NCBI GenBank assembly: GCA_025174535.1 | Contig: JALBUN010000023.1 | Coordinates: 1,674,001-1,738,000 of the forward strand | From: Cantharellus purpuraceus | Taxonomy: Eukaryota > Basidiomycota > Agaricomycetes > Cantharellales > Hydnaceae | DNA length: 64,000 bases | Direction of reading: 5' to 3' | Position numbers and translations under genes: made by a program | Shown: one piece after another, positions 9,291-21,879 of the stretch | Numbering within the stretch: the first letter of the stretch is position 1 | Layout of the letters: every line of letters begins with the position of its first letter | Notes under the pieces: generated by a model | What the model was told of the DNA's origin: nothing | Databases searched by the model: none | The model's input: only the letters and a program-made list of their open reading frames with translations

Positions 9291-11316
9291 TTGACCAAAA
9301 TGGCCAACTACTTGGTGCGCATGGTTGATTATTATCTCAATCAGCCCTTCAGGAATGCTGAGTGGGGTATACAGATGACATTGCATTTGTATATATTTTT
9401 GGTCCATATTAGACCATCACGCACACCAAATCATGTGTGTTCTTTAGGTGCTTCCAGCACCTTAGAAAGGACAGTATCCTTTCTATATGTACCTCGTACA
9501 ATCTGCATGAGGTTGATCCCATACTCGACATGGGATCACAATGGTGTTCTGTCATCATCTGATGACATCACTCCAATGTCCTCTGTTTCTTTAGAGGAAT
9601 TAGAATCATCATTCAATGATTCTGTTTGAATATTGAGTGCTTCAGCTTCTAGCGCTCTGTTTTCTTTTTTCTTGAGCAGTTGCCTTTGGGTGACTGCTGC
9701 TGTCCTGATCTCGATGAACCATTCCATGGGGAGCAGTTCTCCTTCAGGGTCAAGATGTACATCTGCATTTATGTAGATGGTGTTGGGATGAATCTCTGTT
9801 GGGGAGTCATCAGCATAGTAGTGCAATAGACAATCTGCTACTTTGTTCTCTACCCCGTCTATATGCAGGGTAGTAAAGTTGAAACAAAATAAGAACTCCC
9901 ACCACCTAATCTGTCTAGGAGACAGGTTCTTTTGGGTCTCAAAGTATTCAAGACCCTTGTGGTCAGTTACTAGGACGAACTTTCATCCTAGCAGCTTATC
10001 TTCCCATCTCATTAAAGCTTTGAGCACACCTATAGTCTTGTGCTCATGGGTCTTACAGTGCTGTTGTGCAGCACTAAATTTCTTGGATAGGGATCTGGCA
10101 GGCCAACAGGTCTGCCAATCTTTTCCTTGTCCATAGACAGCTCCGACTCCAGTTTTGGAGCCATCAGTAATAACCCAAATAGTATCAGGGTTATTGGCAT
10201 CAATGGGCTCAATATTGGAGCCCTACACACTAGGAGCTTGATGCTTTTGAAGCATTTCTCTAGCAGCAGCATCCATAAGAATGGACGATTATTACAAGCA
10301 CAACCCAATAACAGGGTTGTGTATGCAGTTATGTCTGGCATATAGTGTGCCAAATACTGCACTAGTCCAAAAAAATGTTGGACTTCATGGTATGACCTAG
10401 GTCATCTCCACTCTCATATTCACTGCATTTTATCAGTGTCTGCATGCATGCCTTGGTCATCTATTAGGTGACCAAGGCAATCCATACTTGTTGAGTATAG
10501 ATCAATCTTATCCTTGCTCAGGAACATATGTGCTTTCCTGAGCTCAGTGAACACCATCTCTAGGTGGTGTTCATGCTCTCATATAGTATGAGAGTACACA
10601 AATATGTTGTCCAGATATACATGGATGAATCTTCCAATATATTCTCAGAAGATGGCGGTCATGAGCTGCTGAAATGTCGAGGGGGCATTGCAGTCCCCTT
10701 GCTGCATGACTTGACTGACGAATGTCCCCAAGATGGTTGCAAATGCCATCTTGGGTATATCCATCAGTCTGACATGTATCTGTTCATACACCTCAGACAT
10801 ATCAAGTTTAGATCAATATGTACAGCGGGCAACATCGTGTCTAATGTTGTCCTGATCGGGGAAGGGTGTTACATCCTTCATCATATTATCATTCTGTTCA
10901 CGCAAGTCAAACACAGTGTGGAGCTTCCCATTTTTTTTTGGGAATACATAGCATTGGTACAGCCTGCCAGGCTGTAGCCGATACCCACCATTTAGCAGTG
11001 GTGCATTGCAGAACTTTCTCTGAAAGTTCTGCTCAGTAGTGCTCTGGACACTTAGGCAAGCGATAATGTATTTGCTTGTCAGGATCCACGAGATTAATCT
11101 CATGGTTAACTTCCCTAAATGGGGGAAGTTCTAAGAGTATGCTGCCAAATAGGTCAGCATACTTTTCTTTCCATTGATCCCTCAACTGAGGGACCTGATC
11201 AGCCATGTAAGCAGTTGATCCTTCATGAGCTATTCACATTGTGCTCTTATTTGGATCCTCCATTGGGGAATCCTTTACCAAGTCTAGTCCTTGTGGGTAG
11301 CTTGTTTTTAGAGTTA
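9291..11316 (-). pseudogene. TE3 reverse transcriptase and RNase H remnant
   Basis: Minus-strand blocks show the RT start (YQCYVFPKKNGKLHTVFDLR near 10950-10890), the catalytic motif as HVYLDNIFVYS near 10620-10590, and the RNase H/connection end (GLEYFETQKNLS, IRWWEFLF, HIDGVENKVADCL, near 9960-9830). The usual YLDD reads YLDN, a G-to-A type change of the second catalytic Asp. Several stops and frame changes occur, so the gene is dead. Short hairpins cover this region too, for example TGATCCCAT/ATGGGATCA at 9514-9538 and TGAGCACA/TGTGCTCA at 10021-10046. Confidence 0.8.
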
Positions 11317-11321
11317 CCCCC

Positions 11322-11934
11322 TGTTATGACTATATTCATTAATGCCCAGATCCCTGTCTGATCCACTCAGATCCCCATGCATATGAAATCTATACTCCAT
11401 TTGGGAACCATCACATCTCCATTTATCTGTCCAATTGTCACTGCCAAATCTCACCCATCCATCTCCAGTTCCAATTGATGCATCAGCATCACCATAGGAA
11501 CCCAGACATCCATCCCCATTGGACTCAGACATACTCATGTAAGGCTGTCAGCCTTGGAGACCCATCACCAGAGTAATTATTATTAGATTTCAAATATGTA
11601 TTTAAGTTGCCTGACTGGGGACTTCATTCCCCAGTTTGAATATTGAATCATGCCTAGTTCCTAAGTCTGATCCTAACTATCTAAGTTGTACTCCATCTCT
11701 GAAATCTCAGACACCAGTATTAGTGAGGGCGCAGCACATAAGCTGAAGCCAAGTCCATTCCAACCCCCACGATGCACCCCAATTCCTTCTCTGACTCTGA
11801 CCAAACCTCTGACCCAATCTCCAACCCAACCTCCAACCCAACCTCTGACCCAACCTCCAACCCAACCTCTGACCCAACCTCCAACCCAACCTCCAACCCA
11901 ACCTCTGACCCCCAATCGGACCTAGTGTGTAACA
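11322..11934 (+). repeat. 5' LTR-C of TE2b
   Basis: 613 bp, TGTTATGACT to GTGTGTAACA. It contains a 12-bp minisatellite (unit like aacccaacctcc/aacccaacctct) of about nine units near the 3' end (11804-11912), against about sixteen in the 3' LTR. The internal domain follows directly with gtatattcaaactg, also seen next to the LTR of TE2c (32100-32114). I could not name a tRNA primer site. Confidence 0.9.
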
Positions 11935-13110
11935 GTATATTCAAACTGCCATACTCACTCCTACCAATTCCGAACGTGCACAAACCGTTGAGGTGCCCAC
12001 TCCCAGCATAGACACCATCCCTGAGGTCATCAAAGAACCAACGGACCACATAGAGGCCGTCAATGAAGAGGATGACACTCCACCCTCCCCAAACCTGGCG
12101 CAAGCCATCTCCCTGCTTGCCAGCAGCATCCATACCCCACAAGCCCCTAAGTCCCAGACCAAGGTCTGGGAACCCAACCCATTCAATGGCTCTGATCCAT
12201 GCAAGCTCCAACCGTTCTTGGTGCAATGCTGGTTGAATTTCTGTGACCACCCTGACGTGTTCACATCCGATCAGGCAAAGGTCACCTTTGCCATGTCCTA
12301 TCTCAAGGGCACTGCACTGGACTACTTTGAGCCAGTGCTCATGGATGACTCTGATGACCCGATATGGTCAGAAGACTACTCCAACTTCATCTCTGAACTT
12401 TGGACCAATTTTGGACCTTACAACCCTGAGGCTGATGCCAAGAATGAACTCGATCGACTTCGGATGAAGGAAAATCACAAAATCACAAAATCACAAAATC
12501 ACAAAATCACAAAATACATTGTGAGTTTCCAGCAGCTAGCCCCAAAAGTCCAATGGGGCGACGCTGCACTCTGATGCCAATTTTGGTCTCCCATCCTGCA
12601 TCAAGGATGAGATATCATGCATCAGTAAGCTGGATACTTTGGTAAACCTTCACAAGCTCACCCAATCCATCAACGCCCGTTATTGGGAACATCAATCGGA
12701 GGTCTCCCACAAAAATTGGCTAACAACAAATCAGACAAATCATTGGACAAGACCCCAAAGTCCAACAAGGGGTCTGACAAGAAGACCACCACCAACTCAG
12801 GCCAGAAGTGAAACACTGGTAATGCTGCTGCTTCTGGTTCCGGTCAGAACAACTCCAGAACTGGCAATAACTCCAGAGCTCACAAGAGCACTCCAGACCT
12901 CTTCACCAAGCTGGGGAAGGATGGAAAACTTACCCAGCAGGAACGCCAGCACTGCATGGACAACAACCTCTGTCTGTTCTGCAGAAAACCTGGCCACCAA
13001 GCCAAGGATTGCAACAAGGCAACCTCGTCAGCAGCAAAGGCAAAGGGCCATGCCACCAATGCCATGATGGACAAGTCCGACATCAAGGCGATGGACCCAA
13101 AAAAATAGTA
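11935..13110 (+). pseudogene. TE2b gag with CCHC zinc knuckle
   Basis: The main open block (11993-12574) has SIDTIPEVIKE, the capsid-like part (FNGSDPCKLQPFLVQCWLNF, SYLKGTALDYFEP) and ends at a TGA (12571) that is CGA in TE2c. Downstream, in shifted frames, follow the capsid end and the knuckle CLFCRKPGHQAKDC (about 12975-13015, C-X2-C-X4-H-X4-C). A run of repeated caaaatca units at 12474-12511 is an expansion absent from TE2c (MKENHKIAKYIV). The N-terminal ATG present in TE2c is lost by a small deletion. Gag would form the particle and bind RNA. Confidence 0.85.
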
Positions 13111-15532
13111 AGCAGTCCTCTAGCCTCCATATGGGCTGAGGGCTGCATTGGCACTCCCTGTACAACAAACAAGGTCCACCTGAATGCATCCACTCTTTCC
13201 CACTCTGACTCCCTCACCCTCCTCATCTACTCCAGCTCCATTCCCGATACCGCTATCCAAGCATTAATTGACTCTGGTTCTACTCACTGTTTCCTCAATT
13301 CCTCTTTTTCTGATTTACATAAACTCCATACATATACCATAACTCCAATATCGCTCTGATTATTTGATGGCACTACTAATGCTGTTATTTCACAAGCTAT
13401 AGATCTGTCTATCCACTTTTCTGTCAAAGAAATCCAGAAACTTACATTCTATGTTACTCCACTTGACTCCAGCTGTTCTGTGGTTCTCAGACATAATTGG
13501 CTCACCCACTACAATCCATTGATTGACTGGGCATTGGGCCATATCACATTCCATTCTCCAGTGCAGGCTGTGTCATTCCCAACGTCACCAGCAACTTTAG
13601 GTGCAAAATTATCTTCTGCCTCTGCTGACTCCGCTCCAAGTCTATATCAATGGTGGATGCTATGGTCTTCACCAGACTAAGCAAACTGGATGGCTCTCAC
13701 ACATTCCAGGTTCACCTCTCCGATCCAATGTTCCTCACCCCCCATTCTGCCCAATCAACTCCACCAGACCTATCTATGGTTCCTAAGGAGTATCATGAGT
13801 TCACTGACGTGTTCAACAAGTCTAAAGCTGACTCCCTAGTGGAACACTGACCATACAATCTCAAGATTGAGTTGAATGACAACTCCACCCCTCCACTTGG
13901 CCCTATTTACTCACTATCCCAAAAAGAGCTACTGGCTCTCCAAACATTCATAGATGAGAACTTGGCCATGGGCTTCATCCACCCATCCCTATCCTCCCAT
14001 GGAGCTCCAGTCCTGTTTGCCCACAAAAAGGATGGATCACTCCATCTATGCGTCAACTTCTATGGACTTAACAAGATCACCAAGAAAGACCAATACCCAA
14101 TACCCTGCACTGCGGACCTACTCGAGAGCCCATGAAAGGCTAAGATCTATTCCAAAATAGATCTTCAACATGCCTACCATCTAGTCTGCATCCAAGAAGG
14201 TGATGAGTGGAAAATGACTTTCCACACTTGATATGGATCTTTTGAATGGTGTGTCATGCCCTTTGGACTAACCAATGCTCCAGCCACCTTCCAGAGGTTC
14301 ATGAATGATACCTTTGCCGACCTCCTCGATGTGACTGTCCTCATTTACTTAGATGACATTTTGGTATATTCAGATAACAAAGAAGAGCATTGGACACATG
14401 TCCAAGAAGTACTCCGATGTCTCCAAAAACATGGCCTCTTCACCCATGCCAACAAATGTGAATTCCACTCCAACTCAGTTGAGTATCTAGGCTATATCCT
14501 CTCCCTGGCAGGACTGACAATGTCTGATGACAAAATCAAAGCCATACAGGAATGGCCAGAACCACGGAAAGTCAAAGATGTACAGTCCTTCCTGGGGTTC
14601 ACCAACTTCTACCACTGCTTCATTTATGGCTACTCCAATATCACCATTCTGCTCACCCAACTTACTAGGAAGGGTATCCAATGGAATTTCACTGACGAAT
14701 GTAGACAGAGCTTTGAGACCTTGAAGAAGGCCTTTACTTCTGCTCTGATACTGACTCATTAGATTCCAGATGTTCCTATCCTATTAGAGACCAATGCCTC
14801 CAACTATGCACTTGCTGCAATCCTGTCCATCATCTCTCTGGATGATGGACAAGTCCATCCCATTGTGTCAGGGTTCAAATGAGTCATATTCTATTTTTAG
14901 TATTTTCTCTTGACGCCCCTATCAGCACAGCCTGTCAGGGTGCATCTCCCCTATTTCATTGCCCCTATCACTTCCCTATCTTTCCTCCCTATTATTCCCC
15001 TATCTTGATTCTCCTATCCGTCTCCATCATTTAGTATAAAGACTTGCCTTGGTGCAGTGTGATCCCCTCAGCTTGATCTCTGAGGATATCCACTGTACCA
15101 GCTGGCATTATCTCTTATCAGCTCTTATCTATTGAGTATCTTGTTGTTGTGGCCTTGTCATCAGCATTGCCCTCACACATTGCTTTTCACTTATGTACAT
15201 TTACGCCCCCTGAACTGAACTATGATGTCCATGACAAAGAGCTCCTTGCCATATATGAAGCCTTCCAGATATGGAGACACTACCTTGAAGGCCCCTCCAA
15301 TCTGGTGGACATCATAACGGACCACAAGAACTTGGAATACTTCTCCACAACAAAACTACTCACCCAGAGACAAGTCCAATGGTCCAAATACCTGTCTCAG
15401 TTCAACCTCATTATCCATTTCTGTCCTGGTCAACTCAGAGCAAAGCCCAATGCATTAACTAGATGCTGGGATGTCTACCCTAAAGAGGGGAGTAGCGACT
15501 ATGCCACACAACTTTCACCCTGTGTTCACTAA
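13111..15532 (+). pseudogene. TE2b protease, reverse transcriptase and RNase H
   Basis: The protease carries IQALIDSGSTHCFL (13255-13296), an Asp-Ser-Gly active site. RT starts near 13860 and has HKKDGSLHLCVNF, MPFGLTNAPATFQRFM (14256) and the catalytic YLDDIL (14350). RNase H begins with ETNASNYALAAILS (14788; an Asp-to-Asn change is likely). It is interrupted by LTR-A after DDGQVHPI and resumes at AFHLCTFTPPELNYDVHDKE, DIITDHKNLEYF and FCPGQLRAKPNALTR. Stops at 13848, 14133, 14229 and 14760 mostly fit CGA-to-TGA or similar transitions. Confidence 0.9.
14866..15177 (+). mobile_element. Solo LTR-A with CATTG target duplication
   Basis: 312 bp, TGTCAGGGTT to CCCTCACA, flanked by CATTG at 14861-14865 and 15178-15182. 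Removing it and one CATTG rejoins the RNase H frame exactly (HPI to AFHL). It matches the 3' LTR of TE1 but lacks the internal tandem duplication, so it came from another element of that family. Confidence 0.97.
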
Positions 15533-18465
15533 CGAGCAGCTGGCATCATCCCTACGAGCATCCACCCTCATGACTCCCACCCTCCAAGCTGTTACCATTA
15601 TGGTTGTTGACCAACTCTGCTCCGACATCCACTCATCACTCCAATCCGATCCTGTTGCAGTTAAACACTTGGATAACCCTTCCGATCTGAAGTGGTCACT
15701 TGACCCCGAAGGACACCTCCGACACAACGACCAGATATACGTCCCCAATGCCAACAGTCTCTGACTCTGAGTTTTGCAGTATTATCACGATCACCTGATC
15801 TCTGGCCATTTTGGGCAAAATCACACACAAGGGTTAATCCGACAAGACTACGTATGGCCAAAAATGCAAGAATACATTCAACACTACTGTAACTCTTGTA
15901 CCACATGTATGTGCTCAAAATCGCAAAGGCACAAACCCTACGGAACGCTTAAGCAACTTCAGTCCCAGAGCAACCATGGAACTCCATCTCCATGGATTTC
16001 ATAGAGAAGCTTCCCCCATCGCTCGGATATGACACCATACTTGTGATTGTCGACAGGTTCACTAAACAGTCACTATTCATTCTGATGCATGACACCATCA
16101 CCTCCGCCTCACTAGCCAAGTTGTTTGTTCTCCATGTATTCTCTAAACACAGAGTCCCATTGCATATCACATCCGATCGGGGCTCAGAGTTCATGTCCTC
16201 CTTCTTCCACACATTAGGAAAGGTGTTTTGGAACCCGCAAAATTATGGTGTTAGGGCAAACTCTAAATCACCACAATTCCATGAATGAACAGCTGAGAAG
16301 AATATCAAACCCTGCTGCAGCACAACTCCAGAAATGATTTAACATTTGTACTTTGGTTACAATCCTTTGTATTGGTCAATGCAGACTATACGCAGAAAAG
16401 TAATATGTTTCTTAGCAGCAAGAAATGAATAAGACTTCCAGAGTCTAGAGTTCACAGACGCTTAGGGGTCCAGATATTCCAAAAAGAGGGGAATGCACTT
16501 AGAGGCTAAAGGAAGTAGATGGATGAATCCAACCATCCAACCAGTGGCACTCTGAGGCGGGTAACAGCAATGTGTGAAGTAGTCTAGCAACTGCTTCACA
16601 CGAGTTCAAGTTTCTAATGCTCTGCAAAGGCAGTATACACTAGTTACTTAAACAAGAGCACTAATGGCTGGACTATTGACAGACAATCTCACCCTGTAGA
16701 TTTGTAGTCATGTGAGGTAGATACTACACTCATGCCCAAAGCAGGAATATCACTACTTCGAGTGCAATCAAGTACAGTTACACAACTGTAAGCGACCCTT
16801 GAACTGGACAATCAACAGTTACTGAGATAGAGGATGACACTGTATGTCACTCTAGTCACACTGGTGTGCAGAAGATGGGTAGAATATGTTACTATTTGAC
16901 CTCCTTATATATTGTATTTACAGGGGCTGGCTAATGGTTCTGGAATATTCTACCTATTAATAGATGGAAACTACTGGAAGGTTGTGGAAGGTGGAAGAAA
17001 GGGGTAGAATATTCCAAGCCAATCACAGGTTCTGATGACTGCACTAACACTGATCAGGAGCTGAATAATGGTTCTGGAAAGTTCTATCTAATAGTAGAAG
17101 GAAACAGCTAGAATGTTATGGAAAGGGATAGAATATTCCAAGGCAATCACCTGATCTGATCCCTGAACTAGGCACTGATCAGGCAAAAAAAAGGGTGTCC
17201 ACCCTGTTTTCTGCACTGGTTTGCATAGCCATGGATAGCCACATCTCAGGTGATGATCTCCATGGAAAATAGTGCCCTGAGAGGCTGTGGTTGTCAAGTT
17301 ACAGAATATTTATTGATCAGAGACATCTGAGCTTGAATTCAGGCTGAATGCCTGGTCCAAGGGTGGAGAGCCGGCTGTGTGAAGGTTTGTGGGTGCCTAT
17401 GGGTCCACAACTGTAGCACAGCAGAAATAAATGATTCTGGGCTGAGTTCTGCATGGAATATTCCTGAAAAAATATAGAAAAATAGAGAATATTTGAATAA
17501 GTCCATTCTAGGTACAAGCATCAAATATATGCTGATATTTAGGAATGGAAAAGCAAAGTATAGCACATTGGTGCTGCATAAATAGGATTTGATAGGAAAA
17601 GGTGGTTCCCATACAAAAGGCTCTCGACATGAAAGCTTCATTTCACCTCCAGATACCATCCTGAAGGAGACAAACAGAATGAATGAATCAGTCCCTGAAA
17701 CAATATCTCCAAGTCTATTGTAACTATCAACAAGACAACTGGGCTGACCTACTTCTGATCGCAGAGTTTGCCTACAACAACACTCCAAACACAACTGCTG
17801 GCATCTCTCCATCCTTTGCTAATAAAGGCTACCATCCGAACATCTCTGTCCACCCTGAGAAGGAACTCGCCTCCACCAAAGCCCGCCAATTCGTAACCAA
17901 CCTCAATCAACTACACTAAAATCTCTGAGAAACCATCTCTGATGCCCAGAAACAATACCAAGTCTCTGTGGACCAATGCCACATTCTGGCTCTGGACCTG
18001 CAAATCAGAGACAAAGTATTCATCAAGGCTGAACACTTCCGGACCACCTGTCCATTGAAGAAACTCTCTGAGAAATACTTAGGTCCTTATGAGGTCATTG
18101 CTCGTGCAGGCAGCAGGTCCTTCACCCTCCACCTCCCTGACCACTTCTGAGCAGTCCACCTGGTCTTCCATATATCAATGCTTGAACCTGCTACTACAAA
18201 TGAGATCTCCAGTTGCACACAACCTCCACCTCCTCCAATCATCATCAAAGGAGATAACGAATATGAGATATCTGAGATCCTGGACTCGAAGATTGATCAT
18301 TGGTACAAATGCAAGCTCCAGTACCTAGTCAAATGGACTGGATACAAAGGCACCGATGAAGAGTCCTCATGGATCTCCACGTCTGAACTCGATCATGCAT
18401 CTGAATCTGTCTCTGATTTTCACTCCGCTTATCCAGACAAACCTGGCCCTCTTATGAATCTTTAA
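15533..18465 (+). pseudogene. TE2b integrase and chromodomain, split by B element
   Basis: The order is the zinc-binding domain (YHDHLISGHFGQNHTQGL, HYCNSCTTCMCSKS, 15774-15920), the core with MDFIEKLPPSLGYD and SDRGSEFMSSFF (15992-16215), then the B insertion, and the second half from 17621 (AFAYNN-type stretch EFAYNNTPNTTAG). The GPY-like EKYLGPYEVI follows at 18070, and the chromodomain (YEISEILDSK, YLVKWTGYKG, SSWISTSEL) at 18262-18440. Stops include TGA at 18148-18150, shared with TE2a, and TAA at 17917. The TE2a copy lacks the B element, which confirms the insertion site. Confidence 0.9.
16224..17615 (+). mobile_element. B element copy 1, solo LTR, AAAGG target duplication
   Basis: 1392 bp from TGTTTTGGAACC to GGTTCCCATACA, so the ends form an imperfect inverted repeat. 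It is flanked by AAAGG at 16219-16223 and 17616-17620. The uninterrupted site is at 2430-2440 in TE2a. No coding capacity is evident; the longest frames are not conserved between copies. TG...CA ends and 5-bp duplications make a solo LTR most likely, but no internal region flanked by two B copies is present in the window. Confidence 0.93.
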
Positions 18466-18622
18466 GTTCCATTACTGATGCTAATTCTATTATTTCACAT
18501 CATCATTTTATTACAAGTCACAAAAGGAATTACAAGTCTACCCAACCTCTGAAAGAATCTCACTCCACCCCATTTTTTCTCTGCTCCAAAATATTACAAT
18601 CAAATCACTTTCATTTTTTAAG
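18466..18622. other. Spacer between chromodomain and antisense ORF of TE2b
   Basis: AT-rich, matching 3260-3488 in TE2a. It lies between the convergent pol and antisense ORF ends and is a likely site for poly(A) signals of both. No ORF. Confidence 0.6.
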
Positions 18623-20056
18623 TTATACATTGCGTTTCCTTTTCCCCTTCCCCTTGTCTACCTCAGGCTCCATCTCTGACTCATCATCACTCTCTACATT
18701 CAACACCCAATCTTTCTCATCCCCCATGTCCGAATCTTTGTCCAAGGGGGCCATGAACTTCTGCAGCCGACACAACTCAGCAGTCCACTGACCCTCCAGA
18801 ACCTCCTTCCGTTTCATTGTCTTCACCAACTCCACTAACAACCCCTCTGTCCACCAGAGGTTCTCCAACTGAAGGTTAACCAGCTGGATAAGCTGGCCCA
18901 CAGTACTGTTGGGCACAGAGACGCACCCCATACTTGTGCCAGTCATTGCTCCTTCTGATCCGACACCACTACCCCCAGCTGCCACAGCACCCATCTCCAT
19001 CCGCTGCTTCTTGGTTGGATGACCTTCTGATTCTTTCTCTGCCCCTCCTTGTACCACTAGTTGGGGCTTGAACTTTCCATCGATCCTACACCCTCCTTTC
19101 TGACCCCGACAATGATTGCAGGACCAAAGGCAGCAAGTTGGGCCAGTGGGCCATACACACTCCATGCCTGCATCACAACACAAGTCACAAATTATGCTGG
19201 GCCCACCAAATGGCTCCATTGGAGCCAGAGCCTTGGGTGGTCTGCTCCTTCTCAATGCAGCCTCCAAGTGCTCCCTCTCCTCCTCCTTGTCCTGCTGTTC
19301 CGCTGCTGCCTTCTCCATCTCACGCTTGTGGAGCTGGATCGCTGACCTAGCAACACGCAGCTCCTTCTTACGAGTCACCAATACGTGATTCTCTGCCTTG
19401 CACCATATGACCCTCCAATCTGCCTCCTGCTTCTCTGTATCAGCACTTGGGTGCACCTTCAATGAAAAGACTGCAATCTTGAGATTTTTCTTGGTGGTAG
19501 CAGCATATAGCTCCACCCTTTTGTGAGCTTCAACTGTGGCTACCCAAGCCATCTCCTTGTAGCAATTCGAGGTTGGATCCAGCTCCACATCCCAACATCC
19601 ACACCCACCTCAGGCTCTGCATTTGCATCAAGCTCCATGTTGGCATTGGAATCCACCTCCACTTCCACCCTCTCTGCCTCCACCATGTCATCTTCTTCAG
19701 CCACCCACTGCAAATAACGGCCGTGACCACAGACATAACGGCGAGTCCACCAGAGGGACAGTTGTCAGACAGGTTGACTCCATCCATGTGATTGAGATAA
19801 TGGCGACCTCAGGGGTTCCCACCTGTATTGGCACACTTGGGCTCCCTGGGTGACTAATTGCCCCTGACCCGGTCACCTCCTCCTCTACCTCCATGGCTGC
19901 TTCTAGCTCGTGTGCCTGCTCTTCCACTTCCTTCAGCCTCATGGCCTCCATCGTGGCCACAAGCTCCCTGACCCTGCAGGCTCGCTCGGCTTTCACTTCT
20001 TCCTCCTTCCATCTCCGTTCCACCTCCTCCTCCTCCTTCTGTCTCTGCTCCTCCTC

Positions 20057-21413
20057 TGTTTTGGAACCTGCAAAATTATGGTGTTAGGGAAAACTCTAAA
20101 TCACCACAATTCCATGAATGAGAAGAATATCAAATCCAACTCCAGAAACAATTTAACATTTGTACTTTGGTTACAATCCGTTGTAATGGTCAATGCAGAC
20201 AATACGCAGGAAGGTAATACATTTCTTAGCAGTAGGGAATGAATAAGACTTCCAGAGTCTAGAGTTCATGGATGCTTAGGGGTTCAGATATTCCAAAAAG
20301 AGGGGAATGCACTTAGAGGCTAGAGGAAGTAGATGGATGAATCCAACCATCCAACCAGTGGCACTCTGAAGCGGGTAACAGCAATGTGTGAAGTAGTCTA
20401 GCAACTGTTTCACATGAGTTCAAGATCCTAATGCTCTGCAAAGGCAGTACACACTAGTAACTTAAACAAAGAGCACTAATGGCTGGACTATCGACAGACA
20501 ATCTCACCCTGTAGATTTGTAGTCACGCGAGGTAGATACTACACTCACGCCCAGGACAATCACTACTTCGAGTGCAATCAAATACAGTTACACAACTGTA
20601 AGCGACCCTTGAACTGGACAATCAACAGTTACTGAGATATAGAGGATGACACTGTATGTCACTCTAGTCACACTGATGTGCAAATGATGGGGTAGAAATG
20701 GTTCTTTATTCAGAGGCAGAATGGGCTCCTTTTATATTGTATTTACAGGAGCTGACTAATACTACTGGAAACTTCTACCTATTAATAGATGGAAACTACT
20801 GGAAGCTAGTGGAATATATGAGAAGGGGGTGGAAGTTTCCTAGCCAATGAGCTGCTTGGATTTGCTCTGACTCATGGCATGAGTCATGGATGGAGTCATA
20901 GTGTGACTCAGAGCAGGAGTCATGGCAGGAGTCACCATTACTCAAATAACTCGGTCAATACTTCGTTTCCCAGGCTGATTAGCACAGCTATGGGTAGGCA
21001 CAGCTTCTATTGAACTCTCCACTGAAAATGGAGTCAGGAGGTGCAGCAGTTGTGAAGATATTGAGGATTTACTGGCAGTGGTGACCAGATTGAGTCGGAG
21101 ATTGAAATGAGTCATGTGATTGAAAATGAGTCAGTTGTCCAGGTGACTCCGGCTGACTTTGGGGCTGCTGACATCTGCAAAGGTTTGTGGGTCCATGTGG
21201 GTCCCAAAACTTTGCCCAGCAGAACAATAAGTTTGTAGACTCATTTCTGCATGGAAAATTCCCGAAAAAATATGAAAAAATAGAGAATATTTGAATGGCC
21301 CTGAATCAAGAGAAAGCAGCACATATATGCTGATATTTTAAGGCCATGAAGTGAAATTGTACAGTTTCGGGACTTTAAACAAGATCTTTTAAGGGAAAAC
21401 CAGTTCCCATACA
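20057..21413 (+). mobile_element. B element copy 2, TCCTC target duplication
   Basis: 1357 bp, TGTTTTGGAACC to GTTCCCATACA, flanked by TCCTC at 20052-20056 and 21414-21418. The first 620 bp closely match copy 1. From about 20690 it diverges (gagtcatggatggagtcat repeats), so it represents a distinct subfamily. It splits the Glu-rich part of the antisense ORF. Confidence 0.92.
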
Positions 21414-21419
21414 TCCTCC

Positions 21420-21780
21420 TCCTTCCGTCTCTGCTCCTCCTTTGTTCTGCCTCCTCCTCCTCCTTCCATCTCCATTCTGCCTCCTCCTCCTCCTTCCATC
21501 TTCATTCTGCCTCCTCCTCCTCCTTCCATCTTCATTCTGCCTCCTCCTCCTCCTTCCATCTTCATTCTGCCTCCTCCTCCTCCTTCCATCTTCATTCTGC
21601 CTCCTCCTCCTCCTTCCATCTTCATTCTGCCTCCTCCTCCTCCTTCCATCTTCATTCTGCCTCCTCCTCCTCCTTCCATCTCCGTTCTGCCTCCTCCTCC
21701 TCCTTCCATCTCCGTTCTGCCTCCTCCTCCTCCTTCCATCTCCGTTCTGCCTCCTCCTCCTCCTTCCATCTCCACTCCTC
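21420..21780. repeat. 30-bp minisatellite encoding the Glu/Arg repeat
   Basis: About eleven tandem 30-bp units of the type ctgcctcctcctcctccttc plus catcttcatt/catctccgtt. They are coding on the minus strand as ten-residue repeats (AERRWKEEEE-like). TE2a has only about three units (6652-6740), so copy number varies between copies. Units near 21690-21770 share a C/G variant, indicating block duplication. Confidence 0.92.
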
Positions 21781-21879
21781 TTCTTCTTCCTTCCATTGGG
21801 CCAGGAGCAACTGCTCAAGCTCAGCCACACTCATGTTTGCCAAAGGGTTTGACATCATTGAGGATAAGACCTCAATCAT

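Larger units (their letters stand above)
18623..21879 (-). pseudogene. TE2b antisense ORF (Glu-rich, Cys-cluster protein), B inserted
   Basis: Starts at ATG 21879 (MIEVLSSMMSNPLANMSV, VAELEQLLLAQ). It continues as a Glu/Arg/Lys tandem repeat (WRWKEEEEAERRWKEEEE), is interrupted by B (20057-21413), and resumes with VKAERACRVRELVATMEAMR, acidic sequence, then CKAENHVLVTRKKEL, a coiled coil and the Cys module (CDLCCDAGMECVW, CCLWSCNHCRGQKGGC). It ends at 18623 with DKGKGKRKRNV. Without B it is about 630 codons, with a frame change near 19700. It faces pol tail to tail and has a TATA-like box (tttatatg, minus strand, near 21890-21897). Retention in two copies suggests a functional part of the family. 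The role is unknown; the Cys module and basic tail would fit nucleic-acid binding. Confidence 0.75.

Noticed and set aside
17088..17812. Repeated ORFs in B elements (MYLEWTYSNILYFSIFFQEY type)
   Set aside because: They recur only because B recurs; frames are opened and closed at different points in each copy and show no domain, so no coding function is claimed.
21375..21852. Leu-rich plus-strand ORF (LLLLPSSFCL repeats)
   Set aside because: Mirror image of the 30-bp repeat that codes for the Glu/Arg repeat on the minus strand; no start context or unique sequence.
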